Shown: positions 1 to 13,330 of the stretch, piece by piece | Position numbering within the stretch: the first letter of the stretch is position 1 | How the letters are laid out: every line of letters starts with the position of its first letter | Position numbers and translations under genes: made by a program | Notes under the pieces: generated by a model | Told to the model about the DNA's origin: nothing | Seen by the model: the letters and a program-made list of their open reading frames with translations, nothing else | Databases searched by the model: none | Assembly (NCBI GenBank): GCA_026874595.1 | Contig: CM049319.1 | Coordinates: 3,188,601 to 3,252,600, forward strand | Source of the DNA: Sipunculus nudus | Taxonomy: Eukaryota; Annelida; Sipuncula; Golfingiida; Sipunculidae | Reading direction: 5' to 3' | Length of the DNA stretch: 64,000 nucleotides

Positions 1-2229
1 CACCTTTTCTGTGAACTTTTAATTATCGAACGGACCAAATAAGTGAGTCAGGAATTCCTCCAGTGTAAAACGTGTTGTGAGGTTTTAAAACAACTTGGAT
101 GTTATTTTAGTGATCTCTGAATACCTGAAAGTCTGGAATCAGATCAATCAGATCATATTGTAGTTTTCTCCATTGTCAAATAGACATTTACCCTTATGTC
201 TTTACAAAAATCTATTTTTATATGATTTTTTTTATTATTCATGTTATTGACCACCTAACGTGTACTGTGTCTTTCTGCGCCGTAGCAGGCTTATGTATAT
301 TTACATTATGTTATAGATGGCTCAAACGCAAGGGTTTTTGCGCTTGGGGATAGGGTCAGAAGTTCAAAAATGCTTAGATCTTCCTCCAAGAAGACTTTTG
401 AAAAAACTGATGTTTTCTTCCGTCCAAGAGAAAGTTCTAATGTTTATATACTGCATGGGCTGCTGCGCTAAAGCTAGAAAAATCGCAGGCTGGGGATCTG
501 AGGCCAATACTGACAGTGTACAGTGTATCCATCTATCTATCTATCTCAGAGGAGTGAATGTATCTAGTCACTTGTCAGCTTTACCAAAGATTTAATAAAA
601 TATATTTTTAATATGTTTAATTAGACGCAAGTCGTCAAGTATTAGTGAATATTGCCATAATATATGATATGTGGTAATAATGTACATGAGTTTAATGTAT
701 TACCATTGTATAAAAATAGAGTATTTTGTAAACAGTATACATATATAGTATGCTTTTAATCATGATTATGTGTATGCCAAGCGTGCCTTTTAACAGATGG
801 ACCGTATGTGTATATAAACAGAATCTGCATGTTATTTATCCAAGTGAATATACACAGCGAATTCTTTTATTTTCTTGTCAAAATATAAGATCAACACCTA
901 TAAAATATACTTTTCTCATGAAAATCTTATCATTTGAATCTGAGACGGCGGCAATAAACGTGTTCCCTTTATGTGGGTACCATAATATCAATGCCTCCAT
1001 ATAGAGTTCTCTGATTCCTAAAGATTTGGCTCGGGGGGGGGGGGGGGGTCTGTCACGAAGCCGCACCACACATTTTGACCTTGATTGTTATATCTGTCCT
1101 GTTTACAAGTCTGAAAACCATGCTGTACCCTACATAACCAGGATACTAAAAAAACAGGCTGTACTTGGGTATCAGCTGTACTAAGACGATCCTGACGCAC
1201 TTTAGCCGACCAGGCACTGGGCAAAATGCTTTCTGTTTCTGGTGTCCTGTTTAAAGAAAAATAACATACTCAGTAACCTTGCAACACGCTGCACTTTGTT
1301 CAGACTACCTTCTCCGGCATTAGTCAATATATATATATATTGCAAGACTCAAGGTCACAAGATTTGAGAGGCCGACCGCGAGTAAAAGCTGGTTCCAAAC
1401 AGAGGGCGAGTTTTATAATGCTATGTTTCGATGTGGGGGTCATGTTTCATAAAAACTGACGGCGTAACATGTTGCTCAGCCTATTCTCAAGTGTGTGGCC
1501 AGTTGCCTGTTGTAACCAGCATCAGTTTGTTACCTCTTTATATATCACACTAGTGTTAACTGACTTAAATTTCAATTGGCAAAAGGAATAACATGTCATT
1601 TTTATGGGACACTATCCTAAACTTATACACTCACTCGCTCACAATCGAAAGTAAAATGGCTGCAATTCTGTTTTCAATGTCATGAATTTATGTGATTTAT
1701 TTTTCAGTGGCCGATAAAAAAATTATCAAATGCTTGCCAGTTCCTTGAAATAGATCATTCAGTTAGATATTTGACTTTGGAAAAAGTGTAACAAAATCTA
1801 TACAGGCAATACAGTAAACACTGATTCATGCAATGAGAAATGTCAGGATCACAGGTTATTTCTTTGGTATGTTCTTCCAAATGCAAGAGAGTCCGATTCT
1901 CGATTCGAGAGCAAAGCATTTTTAGAAATCAACTTCTTTTAATGACCTGCATTACATTTCATGGTGTACTGTTTCTATTAAAAGAATCGAAAGATAATTA
2001 TTCATTGAATTATCTTTAACATTAACCATAACGTCCAATAAACAGCTGTAGCTGTAACTCAGATATTAACCTTAGTTACAAATGTTCTGTAAACACGTGT
2101 CGTTCCAATGTAAATATATGCATGATAAACTGTTATATAGGCTCTAAATTATAGCAAATGTGTACTTTGTATTTTGGGATAATTTATGTTTAATCTGAGA
2201 GTTAATCATCGATTCAAAGTATGAATAAT
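1..2229. other. Intergenic, no gene recognised
   Basis: AT-rich sequence with only short, unrelated open frames, none with splice sites or a recognisable domain. A poly-G run lies near 1036-1049 and a short TA repeat near 1328-1340. I see nothing that supports a gene here. Confidence 0.5.
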
Positions 2230-5200
2230 TTTTAGCTCAGCTGACTGAAAGTCATCTGAGCTATAGGGATCACCTTTTGTCCGTCGTCCGTCCGGCCGTC
2301 CGGCCGTCCGGGCGTCTGTCCGTTAACAGGGCACAAATCGTAACCGCTTGAACTGGAATCTTCTTACTTGACATCCTGGTAGGTCCATGAAAAATCTCCT
2401 TGGAAACCAGAAATTAGGTCTCTGTTACCCATATCCTTCGAGCTATGGGGCCCCAAACTACCCCCCAGAAAAGTAAAAAATTTCATACAAAAACTTCAAT
2501 ATCTCATTAACTACTTGATTGATGGTCATGATTTTTGGCATACATATTGATCATGAGAGGTTCCATCAGTTCCTGAAGACTGGTGGCGCCACCTGTATTT
2601 TTCGATTTTTTACGAATTTTTTTCTCTATTTTTGAGACCTTTAAAAATGTGAACATCTGTTAACAAGGCACAAATCGTAATGACTGGACTTAGAATCTTC
2701 ATTCTCGACACATTGAGAGACCTATGAAAAATCTCCATGGAAACCAGAAATTAGGTCTCTGTTACCCATATCCTTCCAGCTATGGGGCCCCAAACTACCC
2801 CCCAGAAAAGTAAAAAATTTCATACAAAAACTTCAATATCTCATTAAATACTTGACTGAAAGGTGATGTTTTTTGTCATACATATTGATCATGAGATGTT
2901 CCATCACTTCCTGCAGACTGGTGGCGCCACCTATATCGTTCAATTTTTTACGAATTTTTTTCTCTATTTTTGAGACCTTTCAAAATGTAAACATCTGTTA
3001 ACAAGGCACAAATCGTAAAGACTGGACCTAGAATCTTCATTCTTGACACACTGAGAGACCTATAAAAGTCTCCATGGAAACCAGAAATTAGGTCTCTGTT
3101 ACCCATATTCTTCGAGCTATGGAGCCCCAAAGTACCCCCAAGAAAAGTAAAAAATTTCATACAAAAACTTCAGTATCTCATTAACTACTTGAATGATGGT
3201 CATGATTTGTGGCATAACTATTGATCATGAGATGTGTCATCTGTTCCTGCAGACTGGTGGCGCCACCTGTATCGTTCAATTTTTTACGATTTTTTCCTCT
3301 ATTTTTGAGACCTTTAAGGATGCTGTCATCTGTTAGCATGGCACAAATAGTAACGACTGGACCTAGAATCTTCATTCTTGACACACAGGGAGACCCATGA
3401 AAAGTCTCCATGGAAATATGAAATTAGGTCTCTGTTACCCATATCCTTTAAGCTGTGGCACTCCAAAGTACAGCTCAGATTAATGGAAAATTTGATATAA
3501 AAGCTGAAGTATCTGAACAACGAATGCAGGGATGACTATAATTGTTTGCATGGATTTTGATCATGGAGTGTGTCATCAGTTTCTGCAGCCTGGGTGCGCC
3601 AAATCTATTTTTTTTTTTTATTATTTTTTACGAATTGTTTTCTCTTTTTTTTTGAGACCTTTAAAAATGTGAACATCTGTTAGCATGGCACAAATCGTAA
3701 CGACTGGACCTAGAATCTTCATTCTCAATACACTGAGAGACCTATGAAAAGTCTCCATGGAAACCAGAAATTAGGTCTCTGTTACCCATATCCTTCGAGC
3801 TATGGGGCCTCAAAGTACCCCCCCAGAGTAGTCAAAAATTTCATACAAAAACTTCAATATCTCAATAACTACATCACTGATGGTCATGATTTTTGGCATA
3901 CATATTGATTATGAGATGTTCCATCAGTTCCTGCAGACTGGTGGCGCCACCTATATTGTTTCATTTTTTACGATTTCTTCCTCTATTTTTGAGACCTTTA
4001 AGGATGCTGTCATCTGTTAGCATGGCACATATCGTAACGACTTGACCTAGAATCTTCATTCTCAATACACTGAGAGACCTATGAAAAGTCTCCATGGAAA
4101 CCAGAAATTAGGTCTCTGTTACCCATATCCTTTAAGCTATGGGGCCCCAAAGTATCCCCCAGAGTAGTCAAAAATTTCATACAAAAACTTCAATATCTCA
4201 ATAACTACATCCCTGATGGTCATGATTTGTGGCATAACTATTGATCAAGAGGTGTTCCATCAGTTCCTGCAGACTGGTGGCGCCACCTATATTGTTTGAT
4301 TTATTTACGATTTCTTCCTCTATTTTTGAGAGCTTTAAGGATGCTGTCATCTGTTAGCATGGCACAAATCATAACGACTGGACCTAGAATCTTCATTCTT
4401 GACACACAGGGAGACCCATGAAAATTCTCCATTGAAACCTGAAATTAGGTCTCTGTTACCCATATTCTTTAGGCTGTATGGCTCCAAAATACCCCCCAGA
4501 ATAATGGAAAATTTGATTCAAAAAGTGCAGTATCTCAATAACTACAACACTGATGGTCATGATTTTTGGCATACATATTGATCATGAGCTGTTCCTTCAG
4601 TTTCTGCAGAGAGGGTGCGCCACCTCTATTTTTTTCAAATTTTTACGAATTTTTTTCTCTTTTTTCGAGACCTTTGAAGATGTGGTTATCTATCAAGAGG
4701 GTACAAATTGCAACAACTGGACCTAGAAACTTCATTCTTGTCATGCAAGGAGGCCCATGAAGAGTGCCTGTGGAAACTTGAAATTAGGTCTCTGTTACCC
4801 ATATCCTTCAAGCTATAGGACTCTGAAGTATCCCTTAGAATAATGGACAATTTGATACAAGAGCTGAAGTATCTGAACAACTAATACGGAGATCATCATG
4901 ATTCTTTGTATGGATATTGACCATCAAGTGTTTTTAGCTCAGCTGACTGTAAGTCATCTGAAGTATCCCTCAGAATAATGGACAATTTGATACAAAAGCT
5001 CAAGTATCTGAACAACTAATGCATTAATCACCATGATTCTTTGCATGGATATTGATCATGGAGTGTTTTATCAATTTCTGGAGATTGGTGGCGCCACCTA
5101 TATTTTTTTTATTTTTTACGATTTTTTTTCTCTACTTTTGTGATCTTTAAACATTTGGTCATCTGTAAACAGGGCACAAATCATAATGACTGGACCTAGA

Positions 5201-5965
5201 ATCTTCTGTCCTCACCTCCAGGGAAGCCCATAAAAGGTCTACATGGAAACCCGAAATAAGGTCCCTGTTACCCATATTCTGTGAGCTATGGGGCTCTGAA
5301 GTACCCCCCCCCCCCCCCCCCCAGAATAAAGATTTGGTCATATATTAACAGGGCACAAATCATAATGACTGGACCTAGAATCTTCTGTCCTCACCTCCAG
5401 GGAAGCCCATAAAAGGTCTACATGGAAACCCGAAATAAGGTCCCTGTTACCCATATCCTTCATGCTCTGGGGCTCCGAAGTACTCCCCAGAATAAAGATT
5501 TGGTCATCTGTTAACAGAGCACAAATTATAATGACTTGACCTAGAATCTCCTTTCTTGATATGCTGGGAGGCCCCTGAAAAGTCTCCTTGTGCACCTGAA
5601 ATTACATCTCTGTTATCCATATCCTTCATCCTATGCGGCTTTGAAATACCCCCCAGAATAAACATTTGGATTTGTTAACAGGGCACAAATCATAATAACT
5701 GGACCTAGAATTTTATTTTTTGACATGCTGGGAGACCCCTGAAAAGTCATCTTGTAAACCTTGAAAATAGGTGTCTGTTACCCATATCCTTCATGCTACA
5801 GAGCTCCATAGTACCCCAATGAATATTGGATGATTTTATACAAAATATTTTATATCAAGTTTGGAAAAAGTATTTCATTCAAATTTGACATTCAGATGAT
5901 AAAATTACTTTTGTCAATGTCTTCCTGGTCAGCTGAGCGTCATGACCCCTGGGTCACTTGTTATA
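2230..5965. repeat. Array of ~335-bp dispersed-repeat units
   Basis: The block opens with a motif like AGCTCAGCTGACTG and a GTCCGTCGTCCGTCCG tract, and closes near 5931-5960 with GTCAGCTGAGCGTCATGACC followed by ACTTGTT. Inside are about twelve tandem units, recognised by the anchor AACAGGGCACAAATC, spaced about 335 bp at first and about 170 bp toward the end. Most units contain the 12-bp palindrome GGTGGCGCCACC and a C-run (ACCCCCCAGAA) that expands to a long poly-C near 5305-5322. A second opening motif near 4933 suggests an internal restart. The short minus-strand frames sharing GNRDLISGFH are by-products of the repeat, not genes. Confidence 0.85.
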
Positions 5966-8293
5966 AACTGACTCTAATAATATAAATACAATAAGATAAA
6001 CATGTATATATTCTCTTTTGGTGTACGTTTTGGTACATGTTGGAGAGGTACATGACAAAAACTTTTTTGGTCTATATTTAGGGTCTATATTTATACAAGT
6101 CGAGGTAACATACCGAGACATATTAGAGAATATTATTGTAAACATGTCATTTAACTCGTGACGGAAAAATGTATTTTTTTCTAATATGATTTTCATTAAC
6201 TATACGTATATGATTAATTCTTTCAAACAGTGTTTTGGTGCTCTTATCAGTTTCCACAGAAACGGTGCCACCTAGCATAGCCTTGTGGGAAATTTTATAA
6301 ATAATAATAAAAGAAAATTGACTGAAGTGATCTGCTGCATGTGGTTGCTTGCATATATATATGACGCCTTGTAAAAAGGAATAGAACATAGTTGTATGGG
6401 TTTATCAACTATTCATATTCACAAACGGCTATATTTTCGGAGACTTTTTTTATCAAACTGCTTTGGCAATTAATTCAGGAATAATGAAGATACCGCAGGT
6501 TAGGGGTGGGGACTAAATCATTACGGCCGATCAAGTCGTATAAATTAATAAATGTAAACGGTACCTTAAACAGTAGTCAGAACTGTTGACATGCCCTCTT
6601 ATCAAGAACACGTGCACCAGTAGCGGTATAGATTTACAAGCTTTTATTTGCTCGATCAGGTTATCAATGCCCTTCTTGCAACGATAGAGACGTGTTATGT
6701 GAGTATTTGTTGAAACTTGCTCCTCACATGACACTGTGATGTGAGAGAGGGGATAATTGTTTACAGTTCACCAGAACACTGTTAGAAGAAATCTTTATTT
6801 TTATATATTTATACAACAGGTGCTATTTAAAATAAACACGATTTCTTGTATTTTCTTATTTGTAATAACCAAATAAAACTCTCTTTCGGTTTCGTGGTTA
6901 TACTTGTGTCATACTTGCTGGTACGTGCATGTTTCTAGCTCAGATCAGTAATCTGAGCCTTTACTCCGTCTGCCTGTTAACAGGGCACACATCACAACTA
7001 CTTGACCCAGAAATTTTAAGTTCATCATATCATCCATGGATGTCTTCCCCCAAAGATTGGTTCTTCTCCGACCAGAAATTTGCATTCTAATGAAATTAAG
7101 TTCCACCAGGCGTCACTCAAACGAATCTCTTCCTGACAGTTACTGTGGAACGGCCGGGACTACTTTTCTCAACTGTCAAATTTTAAAATAAGAAATTTGA
7201 TATTTTTCAAGGCAACATTTTCTGTTTATATTTCACATTCGTTTGCGTACAAAGTATAACTTATCCCGTGAAGTCCTTTCCATAAAAACACCCTCGCTTA
7301 AGTAATTTGGCTTTAAATAATTCAAATCCAAAATATTTGACTTACATTACCCTCATCACTACACTTTTTCCTAGTGTACGTAGTGTATGTAGAAGTGTAT
7401 GTAGAACCCGGGTTATTCGGCCCATATTTCCAGGTTCATTCGTGCAAAATGACTGTACATTTTTAATATTCCTTAATGAAATTCCTGAATCCGTAATATG
7501 TGCCGGATCCAAACCAAAATCTAATCAAATTAAAAGCGGCTCATTCCCGGAATGCCCTGAAAATGTCATAAAATTCCGTTGAAGACTGCATGAGTTATAT
7601 AGTAAACAAGCACGCACACACAAACATTCTCACGTACGGGGATGAACGCTCACCACCCTGACGAAGACGACAAACCTTTTCTATTTGTGGATTGTGCGAC
7701 GGCCGGAACCACGTGACCAGCCGTGAAACTTGAAATTCAATATTTGTCACAAGAAAAACTAACTAAAAACATTTATGTGCATGTATTTTGCCTTGAAACA
7801 ATGCATATCTCAAATAATTTATGGTTCATGTCTACTTTCTCCATTAGCTTGATATCTGCATATTCTGCGAGGTACACTGACAAACAAATACACAGGTTTG
7901 AGCACCCTAAAGTCAGCTTCTGTATTCATTTCTATGCATATTAAAGTGCTGCATCTGTCATTTTTCCAAGATTTATGCCCATGTAATATCCCGAAACTTG
8001 CTCTGTTTATATCTTATGAATATATTTCAAGGTAAATCACAAAGCATAAATAATTTTTTATACTGTGCTTATCAATGCTTAGGACGTTTTATAATGTGAA
8101 GTGTTTTCACAGTACAACATACGTATTTAAGAATTTTTGAATTCGTTTGATTCATGTCTCAGTTTTCTCTGTACGAGTGGTACATTCATATTCTCGTTCC
8201 CTGGCCTGTGATAAAAAATGTGGCAAGTGCCGCTGAAACATGGCCTTCTTGAAATATCATGTATACTATTGTTATAATATATAAATATGCAAT

Positions 8294-8339
<46 letters not shown>

Positions 8340-9690
8340 AATATATGCCACCTTGAGATGGGTCTAAACAATACGGGGTCAGACCCATGGTTAGGGTGTA
8401 CGGATTGGTATGTGTGTACTGCTTTTTCAATTTAATTATATTTGGCTTTGAAATTCATATTTTTTGTCTTATTGGTTACTCAACGGAAGTGATTTTCTAC
8501 AAATGCTCCCTTAGCTATATTTTAGGACTAGACCACGGATTTCACGGATATAAGTATTTATGCGTACACCGGGTCCCCTGATAAATGTTTCCATATGTAT
8601 ACTACACGCGCTTTTGTTAACTTAATATTAATGTCATGTGTAATGTAATGAGTGTCATGTACTTTCTCTGTATATTATCCAAAATGAATGTTTGTTCCGG
8701 GTTCTTTGTTGCGCTTGAAGTCATATATTACTGCTTAATAATTAGGATCATTTACATACATGTATTTTTCATTTATTTATTTATTTGTTGCTGAGCGAAG
8801 TTGGGTCATATGAGCTATTAGAATCACTTTGTTCGTATATTCCTTAAGGGGACACAAATCTTAGCCGTTTGACCTAGAAGCTGCTAAAGTTTCTTCCTCG
8901 GAAGTCTTTTTTTTCGGGAACTTTAAACTAGGGTCTTCGAATTTTAGTGACATATATTCTGCGAGGTATAGGACAAAACACGATTCTGAGCATCCTGAAA
9001 GCCATACTCGTAAAAACGTTCTCGGTACCTAATTATATATTTGTGTTAGTTCATAAAATGACAATATCATCTGTATCATTAAATTTACATAAAAAGTTGC
9101 AATAGTATGTGTACTGTCTCACGCTGATAGCTTAATTTGGCTCAGTACAAAACCATCACGGACTTACCATCGCCAGTTCACCTGTTATTATGCTGTCATG
9201 ATTCTGTGATTACGGAGTGTGGTTATTAACCATAACAATACTGTGACCGGGAGGGCTCATCTTGCTCATCCGAGACATCTCCAATACAATAAATAGACAC
9301 GTAAAAGAAGAAAAAATATCCATGGAGATTCCCTCAGCAGCAAATCAAAGCATACGAGCACTGGGACATTGAAGAATAGAACAATCCGAGTTGTTCATAA
9401 TCCGTATCAAAAGATTTCAGTTTCTTCACTGAGTAAAATGACTGCCGCCCTATACGGTATAATATGTTTTTATTATCATCCCATTTAAGCCAATCATCTT
9501 TAATTATAGTAGTATTTATAGTAGTATTTATACTACTTCTATTTCATCATTAGATACAGGAAATTGACAAAATTATCTATGCCCAAATCAATTTGAAATC
9601 GTTTTGAAGCATTACACAAAAATCGGTTATTCCTGCATCAAGTTACTACATGTCTAAGTTCGGTTTTTTTTATGTTAAATTCATTTGATA
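5966..9690. other. Intergenic; two short repeat fragments and a TA microsatellite
   Basis: No gene is recognised. Fragments of the ~335-bp repeat family are visible near 6933-7030 (AACAGGGCACACATC) and 8791-8960 (GCTGAGCGAAGTTGG). A (TA)n microsatellite occupies about 8297-8335. The remainder is unassigned AT-rich sequence. Confidence 0.5.
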
Positions 9691-9694
9691 TTTT

Positions 9695-12465
9695 AGCTCA
9701 TCTGAGATAAAGGTATGGCGCATTGTCCGTCGTCGGTCCGGTCGTCCGTTAGCAGGGCACAAATTGTTACCGCTTACCGTAGAAGCCTGTTACAAAAAAT
9801 CTCCTTGGAAACCTAAAATAAGGTCACTGCGACCCATATCCTCCAAGCTATGGGGCTTGTTAATACCCCCCCCCCCCCCGAAATAATAAAAAAATTGATA
9901 CTTAACCTCCAATATCTTGATAATTAATACATGGATTGTCATGAATCTTGCCTTGAATATTGGCCATGAATAGTTTTGTCAATAAAAGAAAAGTGGTGGC
10001 GCCACGTGTATTTATCATATTTTACGAATATTTTTATTTTTTAGCTCAGCTGACTGTAAGTCACCTGAGCTATAGCGATCACGCTTTGTCCGTCGTCCGT
10101 CCGGCACAAATCCTAAGGACTGGACCTAGAATCTTCTCTCTTGACAAGCAGGGTGGCCCATGAAAAGTCTCTGTGGAAACCTGGAATAAGGTCTCTGTTA
10201 CCCATATTCTTCGAGCTATGGGGCTCCGAAGTACCCTCCCCCCCCCCCCCCCAGAATAATGGAAAATTTGAAACAAAAGCTCAAGTATCTGAACAACTAA
10301 TGAATTGATCACCATGATTCTTTGTATAGATATTGATCATGGAGTGTTTCATCAGTTTCTGCAGACTGGTAGCGCCACCTGTATTTTTTATATTTTACGA
10401 TTTTTGAAACAAAAGCTCCAGTATCTGAACAACATTATGCATTGACAACCTAACGATTGTTTTCTCTATTTTTGAGACCTCTTAAGATGCAGTCATCTGT
10501 TAACAGGGCACAAATCCTAAAGACTGGACCTAGAATCTTCTTTCTTGACATGCAGGGAGGCCCATAAAATGTCTCTGTGGAAACCAGGAAAAAGGTCTGT
10601 TACCCACATTCTTCGAGCTGTGGGGTTCTGAAGTACTCCCCTGAATAATGGAAAATTTGATACAAAATCTCAAATATCTGAACTAATGCATGGATAACCA
10701 TGATTTTTTGCGTGGCTATTGGTCATGGAATGTTTCATTAGTTTCTGCGGACTGGTGGCGCCACCTCTATTTTTTAACAAATTTTTTTCTCTATTTTTGA
10801 GACCTCTTAAGATGCGGTCATCTGTTAACAGGGCACAAATCCTAAGGACTGGATCTAGAATCTTCTTTCTTGACATCCAGGGAGGCCCATGAAATGTCTC
10901 TGTGGTAACCAGGAAAAAGGTTTCTGTTACCCATATTCTTCGAGCTGTGTGGCTCTGAAGAACCCCCCTGAATTATGGAAAATTTAATACAAAAGCTCAA
11001 GTATCTGAACAACTAATGCATGGATAACCATGATTTTTTGCGTGGCTAATGGTCATGGAATGTTTCATTAGTTTCTGCAGACTGGTGGCGCCACCTGAAT
11101 TTTTTTACGAATATTTTCTTTTTTTTTTTTAGACCTCTTAAGATGGGGTCATCTGTTAACAGGGCTCAAGTCCTAAGAACTGGACCTAGAATCTTCTCTC
11201 TTGAAATGCAGGAATGCCAATGAAAAGACTCTGTGCAAACCTGGAATAAGGTCTCTGTTATTCATATTCATCGAGCTATGGGGCTCCGAAGTACCTCTCG
11301 AATGGAACATTTGAAACAAAAGCTCAATTATCTGAACAACTGATGCATTGATCACCACGATTCTTTTCATAGATATTGATCATGAAGTGTTTATCAGTTT
11401 CTGCAGGCTGGTGGCGCTACCTGTATTTTTTTTATTTTTTACGATTTTTTCTCTATTTTTGAGACCTTGAAAATGCGGTCATCTGTTAACAAGGCACAAA
11501 TCATAACAACTAGACCTAGAATCTTCTCTCTTAATATGCAAGGAGGTCCATGCAAAGTCTCCTTGGAAACCTAACATTATGTCTCTGTTACCCATATCCT
11601 CTGAGCTATGGGGCTCAGTAGACCCCAAAGAATAACTTAAAATTTGATACAAAAGCTCTAGTATCTCAACAAATTGTGCATTGATTGCCATAATTCTTTG
11701 CATGCATTTTCATCATGGAGTGTTTAATCTGTTCTTGCAGACTGGTCGCGTCACCTGGATTTTTCCCAATTTTTATGCATTTTCTCTCTTTTTTGAGACT
11801 TTCAAAGATGCGGCCGTCTGTAGTCAGGGCAGGGAGGTCATTGAAAAATATCCTTGGAAACCTGAAATTAGGTCTCTGGTACCCATATTCTCTGAGCTGT
11901 GGGGCTTATTAGCGCCTCTAGCATATTTGAAAATTTGATAACAAAGCAGAGCACAAATTATAACCATTGGACCTAGAATCTTCAAACTTAAAATCCAGGG
12001 AGGTCCATGAAAAGTCTCCTTGAAAACATGAAATTAGGTCTCTGATACCCATAATCTTTGAGCAATGTGGCTTATAAGCACACCCCAGAATATTTGAAAA
12101 TTTCAGACTAAAGTAGGGCGCAAATGGTAACCATTGGACCAAGAATCTTCTCACTTGGCATCCTGAGAATTCCTCAAATGTTCTCTCCTCAAAACCTGAA
12201 ATTGGGTCACTGTGACCTATATACCAGAGTTTTGGGGTATGTTTGAGCATTCCAGAAATAATGAAAAATACACACAAATTGCCAGGTTACTCAGGAAAGG
12301 CTGGTAGGATTGTCATCACATTTGGTGTGCTTATGGGTCTTGACGAACTTAAGCTAATATGCATGAATGATGATGCCACCTATCTTATCTTAATTAGTTT
12401 TCTGTGCAAGGGCATATTGTCAACATGTCAGTCGGCAGAGCGTCATGACCCACTTGTTCCCCTAT
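9695..12465. repeat. Second array of ~335-bp repeat units
   Basis: Same family as the array at 2.2-6.0 kb. It opens with TTTTAGCTCATCTGAG and GTCCGTCGTCGGTCCG, repeats the anchor GGGCACAAATC about eight times, and closes near 12435-12455 with GCGTCATGACCCACTTGTT. A second opening motif occurs near 10040. GGTGGCGCCAC palindromes recur near 9994, 10754 and 11083. Poly-C expansions occur near 9866-9879 and 10236-10252. It has no coding potential beyond repeat-derived frames. Confidence 0.8.
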
Positions 12466-12529
12466 AAAATTACAACAATCATGTCAGTTTCTCAGCTGTG
12501 ATTCCATCTCGTGTCCCAAAACCTGGCGT

Positions 12530-13330
12530 GTTCATTGATCACAAGTGGATGCCCTAATAGTAACCTCCCTGTCTGTTCGTCTATTCGTGTGTCTGTCTCT
12601 CTGTCTATCCGTCCATCCACACAAATTTGTTTCCACATGATAACTCAAAATTGGATCGACATATGAATTTCAAACTTGACTAACATATAGCCCACCATTA
12701 AAGCAAGAACCTGTATGATGTTTGGGTCATGATGACAAAGGTCTAGGTCACAGGACTCATTTATTTAAAAAGATTATTGCTGCGTTTTAAGCAGTAAGAT
12801 TCTTTACGATTTCTGGGTCATAGGGTCAAAGGTCAAGGTCACAGGGCCCATCCATACACAAATTAGTTTATGTATGATAATACTAGTTTGGAAAGACAGG
12901 TTGGTCTCAATTTTGATTTATTTAATACCCATCACTTAACTAAGAAACATTTTGATTTTCAATGAACATAGGTCAAAGGTGAAGGTAATAGGAGCCACAA
13001 ATTTAAAAGATGTGGATGCACTGTAAATCAAACTTATCATCCCAAACTTTCCATCTTTCATACATGGCTTAACTGTCAAAAGTGGAAGAAATCTGTAGAT
13101 TTTGAGGTTACCTGGTCAGAGTTCAAGATCACTGGACCCACCATTTTTAAAAGATTGTTACAATAATCAAAATGCTGCAAGTTCAAGGATACGAAATTCC
13201 CAGATTTTGGTCGCAAGGTCATTGGTTAAGGCCACAGGACCATCATTTTGAAATATTTTTTTTAAATATCCTTATAGACAAATTCAGCTTAGCGTCGAGA
13301 CCCATTGGTCTAGTTTTTATCAATATTTGG
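12530..13330. repeat. AGGTCA-rich dispersed repeat
   Basis: A diverged repeat with successive blocks of the type GGTCAAAGGTCAAGGTCACA near 12735-12755, 12815-12850, 12970, 13115 and 13205. It ends in AGCTTAGCGTCGAGACCCATTGG, related to the closing motif of the ~335-bp family. A related copy lies at 53.76-54.22 kb. The motif is a direct repeat of AGGTCA half-sites; whether this matters for regulation is not shown by the sequence. Confidence 0.6.

Noticed and set aside
2948-5595. Several minus-strand frames sharing GNRDLISGFHGDF as a gene family
   Set aside because: They come from tandem copies of a non-coding ~335-bp repeat, differ by frameshifts, and lack starts or splice signals.
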